Assembly: GCA_016713875.1 (NCBI GenBank)
Contig: JADJOI010000003.1
Location: 1,550,001-1,614,000, forward strand
Direction: 5' to 3'
Length of the DNA: 64,000 nt
DNA from: Flavobacteriales bacterium
GTDB taxonomy: Bacteria > Bacteroidota > Bacteroidia > Flavobacteriales_F > PHOS-HE28
Shown piece by piece: positions 18,760-27,171 of this stretch. A program made the translations under genes and the position numbers. The notes under the pieces were generated by a model, which was given only the letters and a program-made list of their open reading frames with translations, was not told the DNA's origin and did not search any database. Numbering within the stretch: the stretch's first letter is position 1; each line of letters opens with the position of its first letter.

Positions 18760-20796
18760 ATGACCTTCCTGAACCCTTCCTTCCTGTGGGCGCTCACCGC
18801 CCTGGCCATCCCGGTCCTCATCCACCTCTTCCAGCTGCGCCGCTTCAAGCGGATCGACTTCACACACGTGCGGCTGCTGGAGGAGGTGACCCGCCGCACG
18901 CGCAGCATGCGGAAGGTGCGGCACTGGGCCGTGCTCACGGCGCGCTGCGCGGCGCTCTCCGCGCTCGTGCTGGCCTTCGCCCAACCCGTCCTCCGCGGAA
19001 CGGGTGAGGGCGCCGTGGCTGGCCGACAGGCATTGAGCCTCTTCGTGGACGACAGCTACAGCATGGACGGACAGAACGCCGGGGGGCGCCTGCTCGACCA
19101 GGCCCGCAAGGCCGCCGGCGAGCTCATCGGCGCCCAGTCCGCCACCGACCGTTTCCAGGTGCTCACCAACAGCTACGAGGCGCGGCAGCAGGTGCTCGTG
19201 GGCCGCGATGACGCGCTGGAGGCCGTTTCCCGCGTGGAGACCGGTCCCTTTGCCCGCCCGCTCTCGCAGGTGCTGGCCCGCCAGCGCGAGGCCCTGGTGC
19301 GGAGCGACGAGCGGGGGCGCCGAAGGATCCTGCTCACCGACCTGCAGCGCCATGCGGTGGACCTCGACGCGTGGACGAACGACACGCTGATGCCCGTGCT
19401 CATCGTGCCGTTCCAACCCGGCGAAGCGGCCGACCTCAGCATCGATTCCGCCTGGTTCGAGGGCCCCGTGCGCCGCGCCGGTCGGCCCGAAGCGCTGCAC
19501 GTCCGCATCACCAACCACGGCACCGCCGACCTCACCGACATCCCGGTGCGCCTTGCGGTGGATGGCAGCGTGCGGTCCCTGGGCACCTTCGCCGTCCGGG
19601 CGACCTCCGCGGTGGATACGGTGCTCCGCTTCACGCAACTGGGTGCCGGTCCGCACTGGGGCGAGCTCGCCATCCAGGACCCGCCCATCGTGTTCGATGA
19701 CGTGCTGCCCATCGCGTATGCCGTGGTGGACCGGATCCGCGTGCTGCTCATCGGCGGCGCGCTGCCCGACGGCGATAAGGCGCTACAGGCCGTGTTCCGC
19801 AGCGACAGCAGCTACGTGGTCACCGCCGTCGACCTGCGCGCGGTGGAACCGGCGCAGGTGGAGGAGGCCGACCTGGTGGTGGTGAACGGCACCGCCGTTC
19901 CCGGTGGGTTGGCCCAACAACTGCGCGAGCGGGTGGCCGCCGGGGCCTCCGTGGCCCTGTTCCCCCCGAAGGAACCGCCGGTGGCCGATCACAACGCCCT
20001 GCTGGCCGCCTTGGGTGCAGGGCAGTTCGGCGCGCGGGATACGGCTTCCCTCGTCGTGGACCGCATCGACCTCGACCTGCCCTTCTACCGCGAGGTGTTC
20101 ACCCACCTGCCGAGCAACGTGGACCTACCCGCCGTGCGGCTCCGGTACACCTTGCGCACCGCCGCCGGGGCCACGGCCCTGCTGCGCACGGTGGACGGGC
20201 AGCCCTACCTGGCCCTCTCCTCTTCCGGCGACGGCCGCGTGCTGGTGGGCGCCTCCCCGCTCACCGATGCAGGCGGCGGGCTCATCCGCCACGCGCTGTT
20301 CGTCACCACCCTCCTGCGCATGGCCGAGACCAGCCGCAGCTCGGGGCCCTTGTACCAGGTGCTGGGCGCCGAACGGCAGCTGCCGCTGCCCGGTGTACCG
20401 CCCGCCGGAGAGGCAGGGTTCACCCTCTCGGGACCAGAAGGCCGCACCTGGGTGGCCGAGACGCGTCGGGGTGCCGGAGGCACCGAACTGATGCTCGGGG
20501 GCGATGACCTGCAGGCCGGACCCTACGCGGTGAAGCAGGGCTCCGACACCGTGGCCATGATCGCCCTGGTGAACGACCGGGCAGAGGCCTCGCGGGACCT
20601 GATGACCGTGGAGGAGCTCCGCGAGCAGCTGGCCCAACGCGGGCTCACCGCCTACCGTGTGCTGGACGCTCCGCAAGCCGGCGCCGTGCTAAGTTTGAAC
20701 GAAGTGGACGGCGGCACGAAGCTGTGGCCGTGGTTCATCCTGCTCGCCCTGCTTTTCCTTGCCATCGAGACCTTCCTGATCCGCACAAGCCCATGA
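18760..20796 (+). CDS. BatA/VWA-domain membrane protein
   Basis: A 678-residue protein with the BatA (aerotolerance regulator N-terminal) region: MTFLNPSFLWALTALAIPVLIHLFQLRRFKRIDFT, in which FLNPSFLW and IHLFQLRR are hallmarks, then a second membrane helix and a von Willebrand A-like domain starting SLFVDDSYSMDG with the metal-site D-x-S-x-S. Later parts are beta-sandwich-like, and a C-terminal helix (WPWFILLALLFLAIETFLI) anchors the end. Bacteroidota carry several such proteins near MoxR ATPases, but none is adjacent here. It overlaps the dihydroorotase gene as ATGA. Confidence 0.85.
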   Translation: MTFLNPSFLWALTALAIPVLIHLFQLRRFKRIDFTHVRLLEEVTRRTRSMRKVRHWAVLTARCAALSALVLAFAQPVLRGTGEGAVAGRQALSLFVDDSYSMDGQNAGGRLLDQARKAAGELIGAQSATDRFQVLTNSYEARQQVLVGRDDALEAVSRVETGPFARPLSQVLARQREALVRSDERGRRRILLTDLQRHAVDLDAWTNDTLMPVLIVPFQPGEAADLSIDSAWFEGPVRRAGRPEALHVRITNHGTADLTDIPVRLAVDGSVRSLGTFAVRATSAVDTVLRFTQLGAGPHWGELAIQDPPIVFDDVLPIAYAVVDRIRVLLIGGALPDGDKALQAVFRSDSSYVVTAVDLRAVEPAQVEEADLVVVNGTAVPGGLAQQLRERVAAGASVALFPPKEPPVADHNALLAALGAGQFGARDTASLVVDRIDLDLPFYREVFTHLPSNVDLPAVRLRYTLRTAAGATALLRTVDGQPYLALSSSGDGRVLVGASPLTDAGGGLIRHALFVTTLLRMAETSRSSGPLYQVLGAERQLPLPGVPPAGEAGFTLSGPEGRTWVAETRRGAGGTELMLGGDDLQAGPYAVKQGSDTVAMIALVNDRAEASRDLMTVEELREQLAQRGLTAYRVLDAPQAGAVLSLNEVDGGTKLWPWFILLALLFLAIETFLIRTSP

Positions 20797-22085
20797 GCCG
20801 ACTGCTGCTTCGCCAGGTGCACGTGATCGACCCCGGAGGCCCCGTCCACGGCCAGGATGTGGACGTGCTGGTGGAGGACGGCCGCGTGACGCGGATCGGG
20901 CAGCGGCTGCCGAAGGGCGATGCGCGCGAACTGCGCCGCCCGGGGTTGCATGCCTCCCCCGGATGGGTCGACCTGCGCGCCCACTTCCGCGAGCCGGGCG
21001 AAGAGACCAAGGAAGGGGTGATCAACGGGTTGGACGCCGCCGCCGCCGGGGGCTTCACCGCCGTGGCGGTGCTGCCCAGCACCCATCCGGTCATTGATGA
21101 CAGCAGCCGGGTGGAGCACCTGCTGCGCAGGTCCGAGGGCCACCTCGTGCGCCTGATGCCGTTGGGTGCGCTGAGCAAAGGCCTGCAGGGGCAGCAGCTG
21201 GCCGAGCTCTACGACATGCACCGGGCCGGCGCGGTGGCCTTCACGGACGACCAGGAGCCGCTGCGCAACCCGCGGCTGCTGCTGCTCGCCCTGCAGTACG
21301 CCGGGGTCTTCGGCGGCACGGTGATCACTTTTCCACAGGACCCCGAGCTGCTGGGCCAGGGGCAGATGCACGAAGGCCCCCTCAGCGCGAGGCTGGGTAT
21401 GCGGGGCGTGGCCCCCCTGGCCGAGCAGGTGCGGCTGGGCCGTGACATCGCCCTGCTGGAGTACACGGCCTCACGTCTGCATGCCGCCACCATCAGCACC
21501 GCCGAAGGAGTGGCGCTCGTGCGTGCGGCCAAGTCCAAGGGCTTGGCGATCACCGCCTCGGTGGCGGCGCACCACCTGCTGCTGGACGACGGCTGCCTGC
21601 GCGGCTTCGACACCGTGTACAAAGTGATGCCGCCCCTCCGCGACGCCGTCACCATCGAGGCCTTGCGCGACGGCGTGAAGGACGGTACCATCGACACCAT
21701 CGTCAGCGATCACCGGCCGGAGGACATCGAGCACAAGAAGGTGGAGTTCGGGCAGGCCGCCTTCGGCATGGGCGGCATCGAGACCGCCTTCGCCGTGGCG
21801 AACACCGCGCTGAAGGGCCACATGAGCCTGCGGCGCATCATCGAACGCTTCACCCACGGGCCGCGCAAGGCGCTCGGGCTGCCGGTGCAGCACATCGCGG
21901 AAGGTTCAGCGGCCGACCTCACCCTCTTCGATCCGGAAGAAAGCTGGACCTACGAGAAGGCCGCTGCGGTGAGCCGGGCGGACAACTCCCCCTTCTTCGG
22001 CCAGCAGCTCACCGGCAGGCCGCTGGGCATCGTGCGGGGCGGGGGTCACCACTGGAGCCCCGCGCTGCAGGAGACCGCGGTTTAG
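20793..22085 (+). CDS. pyrC: Dihydroorotase-like amidohydrolase (noncanonical metal site)
   Basis: A 430-residue amidohydrolase of the dihydroorotase family, which in active members closes carbamoyl-aspartate to dihydroorotate in pyrimidine synthesis. Recognisable parts are LHASPGWVDLRAHFREPGEE, GGFTAVAVLPSTHPVIDD, AVAFTDDQEPL, ITASVAAHHLLL, IVSDHRPEDIE and ADLTLFDPEESW. The usual metal-binding D-x-H-x-H is DLRAH here, so the first His is Arg, while the late catalytic Asp (SDHRPED) is kept. This matches a Bacteroidota subgroup known to me with DLRAN/HFR. Activity is therefore uncertain; it might be a noncatalytic partner of a carbamoyltransferase. Confidence 0.82.
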   Translation: MSRLLLRQVHVIDPGGPVHGQDVDVLVEDGRVTRIGQRLPKGDARELRRPGLHASPGWVDLRAHFREPGEETKEGVINGLDAAAAGGFTAVAVLPSTHPVIDDSSRVEHLLRRSEGHLVRLMPLGALSKGLQGQQLAELYDMHRAGAVAFTDDQEPLRNPRLLLLALQYAGVFGGTVITFPQDPELLGQGQMHEGPLSARLGMRGVAPLAEQVRLGRDIALLEYTASRLHAATISTAEGVALVRAAKSKGLAITASVAAHHLLLDDGCLRGFDTVYKVMPPLRDAVTIEALRDGVKDGTIDTIVSDHRPEDIEHKKVEFGQAAFGMGGIETAFAVANTALKGHMSLRRIIERFTHGPRKALGLPVQHIAEGSAADLTLFDPEESWTYEKAAAVSRADNSPFFGQQLTGRPLGIVRGGGHHWSPALQETAV

Positions 22086-22657
22086 GAAGCCTTGCCCTTC
22101 GCCGCGTCGATGCTGTCGTTCATGCGGCGGAACCGCTCGATCAGCTCCTCGTCGGTATACTGCAGGTTCTGGATCATCGCCTTGGCATCCTGGGCGAACC
22201 GATGGTCCGGGAAGCGCGCGATCACCTCCTCGTAGGCCGTTTTGGCGCGCCCCTTCTCTTTCAGGTCGGCATCAATGGTGAAGGCGCGCAGGTAATAGGT
22301 GTCCGCCAGCCGGCCCCACTTCGGGTACTCCTTGATGATGCGGTCGTACAGCTGCACGGCGTCCTGGGGCTGCCCCAGGCCCTTGCTCATGCCCGCGGCG
22401 CGGAACAGGTACTCGGGGGCCATGCTGTCCGTGGAATAGGCCTTCGCGAAGGCCTTGTACACATCGAGCAGCGCCTGCGCGCCGCGGCGGTCGAAGACGG
22501 TCTTGGCGAACAGGGTGTCCTCCAGGGTGCGGATCCGGGCACCCATCTCGGGAGCTGCGAGCTTCGCCGGGTCATCGGTGGGGGGCAGGTCGGAAGCGCC
22601 GCCACCGCAGGCGGTGATCAGCAGGGCCAGCAGGCCGGGGAATAACAGGGTCCTCAT
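22082..22657 (-). CDS. TPR-like lipoprotein
   Basis: A 191-residue lipoprotein with signal MRTLLFPGLLALLITAC and lipobox LITAC-GGG. The mature part consists of helical pairs (AQALLDVYKAFAKAYSTD, LFRAAGMSKGLGQPQDAVQLYDRIIKEYP split over two helices, and KTAYEEVIARFPDHRFAQDAK), the pattern of tetratricopeptide/outer-membrane-assembly lipoproteins such as BamD. It is too short for BamD itself, so I leave the role open. It overlaps pyrC tail to tail by four bases and def by four bases (cotranscribed with def). Confidence 0.75.
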   Translation of the reverse strand: MRTLLFPGLLALLITACGGGASDLPPTDDPAKLAAPEMGARIRTLEDTLFAKTVFDRRGAQALLDVYKAFAKAYSTDSMAPEYLFRAAGMSKGLGQPQDAVQLYDRIIKEYPKWGRLADTYYLRAFTIDADLKEKGRAKTAYEEVIARFPDHRFAQDAKAMIQNLQYTDEELIERFRRMNDSIDAAKGKAS

Positions 22658-23247
22658 CGGGTGGTCTTCAAGGGGGGAAAGCGCATCTTGTACTTGGCAT
22701 CGGTGCGCCCGCGCGAGATGTCGCGCAGCTTCCCCTGCAGCAGCTTGCGCCGCAGCGGGGCCAGGTGGTCGGTGAACAGGATGCCGTCCAGGTGGTCATG
22801 CTCGTGCTGGATCACGCGTGCCGCGAAGCCCTCGAACGTCTCTTCGTGCTCCGTGAAGGCCTCGTCCTGGTATTGCAGGACGATCCGCGGCTGGCGCGAG
22901 ACCTCCTCGCGGATGCCGGGGATGCTGAGGCACCCCTCCTCGAAGGGCCACTCCTCCCCTTCCTCCTCCACGATGTAGGGGTTGATGAAGATCTTCTTGA
23001 AGCCAACGAGATCCATATGCTCAGGATCGGGCTTGCCGTCCTCATCCTCCGCGAACGGGGACGCATCCACGATGAACAGCCGGATGCTATGGCCCACTTG
23101 CGGTGCGGCCAGACCCACGCCATTGGCAGCATACATGGTCTCGAACATGTCCTCGATGAGCTGCTCAAGGCCGGGATGCCCGGGCTCGATGTCCTGGGCC
23201 ACCTTCTTCAGCACGGGGTCGCCATAGGCGCGGATGGGAAGGATCAT
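22654..23247 (-). CDS. def: Peptide deformylase
   Basis: This 197-residue metalloenzyme removes the formyl group from nascent N-terminal methionine. All three motifs are present: motif 1 GVGLAAPQVG, motif 2 EEGCLSIPGI (the Cys metal ligand), and motif 3 QHEHDHLDGILF (HExxH-like with both His ligands). The ATG at 23247 is chosen because MILPIRAYGDPVLKK is the conserved start and a TATTTTCG promoter box lies seven bases upstream. The protein has a short acidic insertion (EDEDGKPDPEH) before motif 2, common in Bacteroidota versions. Confidence 0.96.
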   Translation of the reverse strand: MILPIRAYGDPVLKKVAQDIEPGHPGLEQLIEDMFETMYAANGVGLAAPQVGHSIRLFIVDASPFAEDEDGKPDPEHMDLVGFKKIFINPYIVEEEGEEWPFEEGCLSIPGIREEVSRQPRIVLQYQDEAFTEHEETFEGFAARVIQHEHDHLDGILFTDHLAPLRRKLLQGKLRDISRGRTDAKYKMRFPPLKTTR

Positions 23248-23254
23248 CGGGGCG

Positions 23255-23262
23255 CGAAAATA
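23255..23262 (-). promoter_or_regulatory. -7 box of def
   Basis: The minus strand reads TATTTTCG, seven bases before the def ATG; one mismatch from TAnnTTTG. It decides the start codon over the upstream in-frame alternative, which lies beyond it. Confidence 0.5.
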
Positions 23263-23314
23263 CACCGCCGAGGCGGCGGTCATCGCAGCGTCGACGGCCT
23301 TGACGTCTCCGCGT

Positions 23315-23734
23315 TCAGGATCGAGCTTTTCTGCTCAGCCAGTCCTGCAACAGGATGGTGGCGCTGATGCGGTCCAGCTGGCCCTTGTCGCGTCGGGCCT
23401 GCCGCCCTTTGCCACTGGCCAGCAAGGTGCGCTCGGCCAGCACACTGGTGAACCGTTCGTCCACCTCCTCCACGAAGCAATGGGGATAGGCCTTGCGCAG
23501 CGCCTCCACCACGGCCATCGCGGGCGCGGTGCCATCGGTGGCGTTGCCGTCGAGCCCGCTCGGCACACCGACCACGAACCCGTCCACGGGCTCCTTGGCC
23601 AGGTAGCGTTGCAGGAAAGCGGGAAGGTCGGCCGTGTCGACGGTGTCCAGTGCGCTGGCGATGATCCGCAGGGGGTCGGTGACGGCCAGGCCGCAGCGTC
23701 GCGCTCCCGGGTCGATGGCCATCACACGTCCCAT
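23315..23734 (-). CDS. yqgF: YqgF/RuvX family pre-16S rRNA nuclease
   Basis: A 139-residue RNase H-fold protein of the YqgF/RuvX family, involved in 16S rRNA 5'-end processing. The first catalytic Asp is in VMAIDPGARRCGLAVTD, the second acidic site in FVVGVPSGLDGNATDG followed by VEEVDERFTSVLA, and the last Asp in LDRISATILLQDWL. The length is that of Bacteroidota members. The ATG at 23734 precedes the conserved start; the longer in-frame extension would run into the tandem-repeat array upstream. A TATTTTGG box is at 23768-23775 on the minus strand. Confidence 0.9.
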   Translation of the reverse strand: MGRVMAIDPGARRCGLAVTDPLRIIASALDTVDTADLPAFLQRYLAKEPVDGFVVGVPSGLDGNATDGTAPAMAVVEALRKAYPHCFVEEVDERFTSVLAERTLLASGKGRQARRDKGQLDRISATILLQDWLSRKARS

Positions 23735-23789
23735 GCGGCGAAGCTCGGAAATGCGAGGGGACTCCCCCCAAAATACCCACCACCTCGTG

Positions 23790-24207
23790 ACAGTGGACAG
23801 TCCTTCCCGCAGGCTCATCACCCCACTACAGTGGACAGTTCTCCCCGCAAGCCCAGCTTCCCACGACAGTGGACAGTCCTTCCCGCAAGCTCATCACCCC
23901 ACTACAGTGGACAGTTCTCCCCGCAAGCCCAGCTTCCCACGACAGTGGACAGTTCTCCCCGCAGGCTCATCACCCCTCTACAGTGGACAGTTCTCCCCGC
24001 AAGCCCAGCTCCCCACGACAGTGGACAGTCCTTCCCGCAAGCTCATCACCCCACTACAGTGGACAGTTCTCCCCGCAAGCCCAGCTTCCCACGACAGTGG
24101 ACAGTCCTTCCCGCAAGCTCATCACCCCAACACAGTGGACAGTCTTCCCCGCAAGCTCAGCTCCCCATTACAGTGGACAGTAGCTCTCCCACAAGCTCAG
24201 CCAACCC
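23790..24207. repeat. Tandem array of 11 units of 38 bp
   Basis: The motif ACAGTGGACAGT begins at 23790, 23828, 23866, 23904, 23942, 23980, 24018, 24056, 24094, 24132 and 24170, an exact 38-bp period. Two unit types mostly alternate, giving a 76-bp higher-order repeat: one continues with ccttcccgcaagctcatc, the other with tctccccgcaagcccagc. The last unit is degenerate. The period is not a multiple of three, so all frames stay open without real coding. The array starts about 15 bp upstream of the yqgF -7 box. Confidence 0.95.
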
Positions 24208-24217
24208 GCGGCAACTT

Positions 24218-24658
24218 TCAACCACCGAAAGAAGAGGGCGTGAGCAGAACCTCGATCCAACTGGCGACGACCAGGAGCCCACCAAAGCCGGGGAGGTGCC
24301 CGAACCGATGTGTGGTCGGGCTCATGTACGCATACAACAACCGGCCGATCTCCTGACACAACCCGAAGGCCCTTTCCACATCGGCCTTGGTCATGTACTC
24401 CATCCGACGGGCATGGTGGAGCATCGATCGCACCTCATTGCACGAGCCCTTGGCGATGACCAGATACCTGTTGCGATCCGCTTTCGTGGGCCGCCCATGG
24501 CCTTCAGCGATGTTGTTCATGATGGACAATGAGGCTCGAAGCAACTGGTCCTTGAACCAGAACCGCTTGCTATCGCCAAAATGGGTCTCCAGCAGCGCCA
24601 ACAATTCTCCGGCACGCTGCCAAGCCTTCGATTCCTCGAACGTCGCTGTCATCTCCAT
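24218..24658 (-). CDS. Four-helix bundle protein (S23/IVS-encoded type)
   Basis: A 146-residue helical protein of the family originally found in 23S rRNA intervening sequences. Its hallmarks are SKAWQRAGELLALLE, FKDQLLRASLSIMNNIAEGHGR, then NRYLVIAKGSCNEVRSMLHHA and a final helix ending LLYAYM. The conserved core ends near residue 120; about 27 extra residues follow (GFGGLLVVASWIEVLL), partly hydrophobic, because the usual stop is missing. The function of such proteins is unknown. It sits exactly between two tandem arrays. A candidate -7 element, TATGTTTC, is at 24671-24678. The much longer ORF upstream is repeat DNA read through. Confidence 0.85.
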   Translation of the reverse strand: MEMTATFEESKAWQRAGELLALLETHFGDSKRFWFKDQLLRASLSIMNNIAEGHGRPTKADRNRYLVIAKGSCNEVRSMLHHARRMEYMTKADVERAFGLCQEIGRLLYAYMSPTTHRFGHLPGFGGLLVVASWIEVLLTPSSFGG

Positions 24659-24738
24659 GTGCTTGTTCCCGAAACATAGCGCTTCGTTCGGCGTCTCGGA
24701 TCCATTGCACCTCGTATTCGGCAGAGAAAAGATCGGGG

Positions 24739-25207
24739 GCACTGTCGTGCGCAGGCCCGAGTTCGCGCGCAGGCACTGTGTGCGTTGGCCTGAGTTCGCG
24801 GGCAGGCACTGTCGAGCGAGGGCTGGGTTCGCGGGCAGGCGCTGTCGAGCGAGGGCTTGGGTTCGCGCGTGGGCACTGTGCGCGTAGGCCTGGGTTCGCG
24901 CGTGGGCACTGTGTGCGTTGGCCTGAGTTCGCGGGCAGGCACTGTGCGCGTCGGCTGAGTTCGCGCGTGGGCACTGTGTGCGTTGGCCTGAGTTCGCGGG
25001 CAGCCCCTGTCGAGCGAGGGCTGACTTCGCGGGCAGGCACTGTGCGCGATGGCCTGGGTTCGCGGGCAGGCACTGTCGAGCGAGGGCTGGGTTCGAGCGT
25101 GGGCACTGTGTGCGTCGGCTGAGTTCGCAGGCAGGCACTGTGTGCGTTGGCATGTGTTCGCGCGAGGGCACTGTGCGTGATGGCTTGGGTTCGCGGGCAG
25201 CCACTCT
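24739..25207. repeat. Tandem array of about 14 units of 32-34 bp
   Basis: Units beginning TTCGCG (or close variants) start at 24762, 24795, 24828, 24862, 24895, 24928, 24960, 24993, 25026, 25059, 25092, 25124, 25157 and 25190, with a partial unit before. Each has the form ttcgcgggcaggcactgt followed by a variable half: either gtgcgttggcctgag, gcgcgtaggcctggg or cgagcgagggctggg. The mosaic of two or three half-unit types suggests unequal recombination. It ends three bases before the dapD -7 box. It is unrelated in sequence to the 38-bp array. Confidence 0.93.
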
Positions 25208-25210
25208 CGC

Positions 25211-25218
25211 CATCTTTG
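25211..25218 (+). promoter_or_regulatory. -7 box of dapD at the edge of the repeat array
   Basis: CATCTTTG lies four bases before the dapD ATG; the -33 region falls inside the last repeat units. The mRNA would be almost leaderless. Confidence 0.5.
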
Positions 25219-25222
25219 TCCC

Positions 25223-26038
25223 ATGCACGAGATGATCGACCTGGCCTGGAAGGACCGCGACCTGCTGCGCGACCCCGACGTCGTGAACCACATCGAGACC
25301 GTGATCGAAAAGCTGGACCGCGGCGAGCTGCGCGTGTCCACCCCGCCCCCATCCCCGGACGGCGAGTGGGTGGTGAACGACTGGGTGAAGAAGGCCGTGA
25401 TCATGTACTTCCCCATCCGCCAGATGCACACCTACGAGGTGGGTCCGCTGGAGTTCCACGACAAGATGAAGCTCAAGCACGGCTACGCCCAGCTCGGCGT
25501 GCGGGTCGTGCCCCATGCCATCGCCCGCTACGGCGCCTTCCTGGCCCGCGGCGTCATCCTGATGCCCAGCTACGTCAACATCGGCGCCTACGTGGACAGC
25601 GATACCATGGTCGACACTTGGGCCACCGTGGGCAGCTGCGCACAGATCGGCAAGGGCGTGCACCTCAGCGGCGGCGTGGGCATCGGCGGCGTGCTGGAGC
25701 CCGTGCAGGCCGCGCCCGTGATCATCGAGGACGGCTGCTTCATCGGCTCACGCGCCATCGTGGTGGAGGGCGTGCGCGTGGGCCGCGAGGCCGTGCTCGG
25801 CGCCAACGTCGTCCTCACCGCCAGCACCCGCATCATCGACGTCACCGGACCTGAGCCCCAGGAGATGCGCGGGGTCGTGCCCCCCCGTTCCGTGGTGATC
25901 CCCGGCACGGTGCCCAAGCGCTTCGCCGCAGGCGAGTACGGCGTGCCCTGCGCCCTCATCATCGGCCGGCGCAAGGAGAGCACCGACAGAAAGACCAGCC
26001 TCAACGACGCGCTGCGCGAGCACAACGTGGCCGTCTGA
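25223..26038 (+). CDS. dapD: 2,3,4,5-tetrahydropyridine-2,6-dicarboxylate N-succinyltransferase
   Basis: This 271-residue left-handed beta-helix enzyme succinylates tetrahydrodipicolinate in lysine and diaminopimelate synthesis. The N-terminal helical domain is followed by hexapeptide coils: VILMPSYVNIGAYVDSDTMV, DTWATVGSCAQIGKGVHLSG, GVGIGGVLEPVQAAPVIIED and GCFIGSRAIVVEGVRVG are all diagnostic. YGVPCALIIGRR closes the C-terminus. Length is normal. It is followed after four bases by the serine hydrolase gene. Confidence 0.96.
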   Translation: MHEMIDLAWKDRDLLRDPDVVNHIETVIEKLDRGELRVSTPPPSPDGEWVVNDWVKKAVIMYFPIRQMHTYEVGPLEFHDKMKLKHGYAQLGVRVVPHAIARYGAFLARGVILMPSYVNIGAYVDSDTMVDTWATVGSCAQIGKGVHLSGGVGIGGVLEPVQAAPVIIEDGCFIGSRAIVVEGVRVGREAVLGANVVLTASTRIIDVTGPEPQEMRGVVPPRSVVIPGTVPKRFAAGEYGVPCALIIGRRKESTDRKTSLNDALREHNVAV

Positions 26039-26042
26039 ACCC

Positions 26043-27167
26043 ATGCGCACTGCACGTCCGGTCCTTCTGTTCCTGCTGGCCCTGGGGCTCAGCGGATGCA
26101 CCGTGGGGCGGTTCGTGAAGTGGAACTTCGCCGACCGCAGGGACCACCGCAAATTCCCCACGCGGCCGCTCCCGGCCTCCAACGATCCGTTCCAATACGC
26201 GGTGGCGGCGAAGGAGATCGGACCAAGCACGGTGACCCACAAGGGGAGGCCGATCCCCTTCGACACCTGGCTCGAAAAGCACAAGACCACGGCCTTCCTG
26301 GTGATCCGGCACGACACCATCCTCTACGAACGCTACTTCAAGGGCTACGACGAAGGGCACGTGCACCCCTCCTTCTCCATGGCCAAGTCGGTGGTGAGCA
26401 TGCTCATCGGCACGGCCATCGCCGACGGGCTGATCCGCGATGTGCAACAGCCCATCGTCGACCTCGTCCCCGAGCTGAAGGCGAACGGCTTCGAGGGCGT
26501 CACCATCGAGCACGTGCTGCAGATGACCAGCGGCATCGACTTCAAGGAGAGCTACGTGAACCCCTTCGGCACCGTGGCCAAGTTCTACTATGGCCGCCAG
26601 CTCGAGAAGTACACGTTGAAGCTGATGCTGAAGCGCGCGCCCGGCACACAGTGGGAGTACGTGAGCGGCGACACCCAGCTGCTGGGCCTGCTGCTCACCC
26701 GCGCCCTGCGCGCCAAGGGCGACGACCGAACCCTCGCGCACTACCTCAGCGACCGCCTGTGGACCCCGCTCGGCATGGAGCACCCCGGCTCGTGGAGCAT
26801 CGACCGGAAGAAGGACGGCCTCGAAAAGGCCTTCTGCTGCATCAACGCCCCCGCACGCGACTTCGCCAAGCTCGGCTCGCTGTACCTGCGCAAGGGCCAA
26901 TGGCGAGGGAAGCAGCTCGTTCCGCGCGAATGGGTGGAGACCAGCACCACGGCCAGCACCGCCAGCGGCGGCGTCACCCACTATCGTTACCAGTGGTGGC
27001 TTCCCGGCACGCCCGGCGTGTTCAACGCGGAAGGCATCCTGGGCCAGTTCATCCACGTGGACCCCGCGAACGACCTGGTGATCGTCCGGCTCGGCGGTGG
27101 CTACGCGGACGTGTCGTGGACACAGCTGTTCCGCGAGATCACGTCCGGCTACATCCTTGCGCACTAA
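26043..27167 (+). CDS. Serine hydrolase (class C beta-lactamase-like) lipoprotein
   Basis: A 374-residue protein with lipobox LGLSGC-TVG near residue 20. The penicillin-binding/esterase fold shows the catalytic S-x-x-K in HPSFSMAKSVVSMLIG, the Tyr motif in QWEYVSGDTQLLG (Y-x-S/N-type), and NTAxGG-like positions near the end (FIHVDPANDLVIVRLGG). Such proteins act as esterases, D-aminopeptidases or peptidoglycan hydrolases in the periplasm; the substrate is unknown. It follows dapD by four bases and is likely in its operon. Confidence 0.88.
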   Translation: MRTARPVLLFLLALGLSGCTVGRFVKWNFADRRDHRKFPTRPLPASNDPFQYAVAAKEIGPSTVTHKGRPIPFDTWLEKHKTTAFLVIRHDTILYERYFKGYDEGHVHPSFSMAKSVVSMLIGTAIADGLIRDVQQPIVDLVPELKANGFEGVTIEHVLQMTSGIDFKESYVNPFGTVAKFYYGRQLEKYTLKLMLKRAPGTQWEYVSGDTQLLGLLLTRALRAKGDDRTLAHYLSDRLWTPLGMEHPGSWSIDRKKDGLEKAFCCINAPARDFAKLGSLYLRKGQWRGKQLVPREWVETSTTASTASGGVTHYRYQWWLPGTPGVFNAEGILGQFIHVDPANDLVIVRLGGGYADVSWTQLFREITSGYILAH

Positions 27168-27171
27168 GCCC

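Noticed and set aside
23790..24207. 38-bp periodic array as a CRISPR
   Set aside because: Units are adjacent and nearly identical over their whole length, with no unique spacers and no cas genes nearby.
24739..25207. 32-34-bp periodic array as a CRISPR or as coding for an 11-residue repeat protein
   Set aside because: No spacers or cas genes; the period varies (32, 33, 34), which shifts the frame, and the long open frames only reflect GC-rich repeats lacking stop codons.
24218..25663. A 481-codon minus-strand frame joining dapD antisense, the repeats and the four-helix gene
   Set aside because: Only the last 146 codons match a protein family; the rest is repeat DNA and antisense of dapD.
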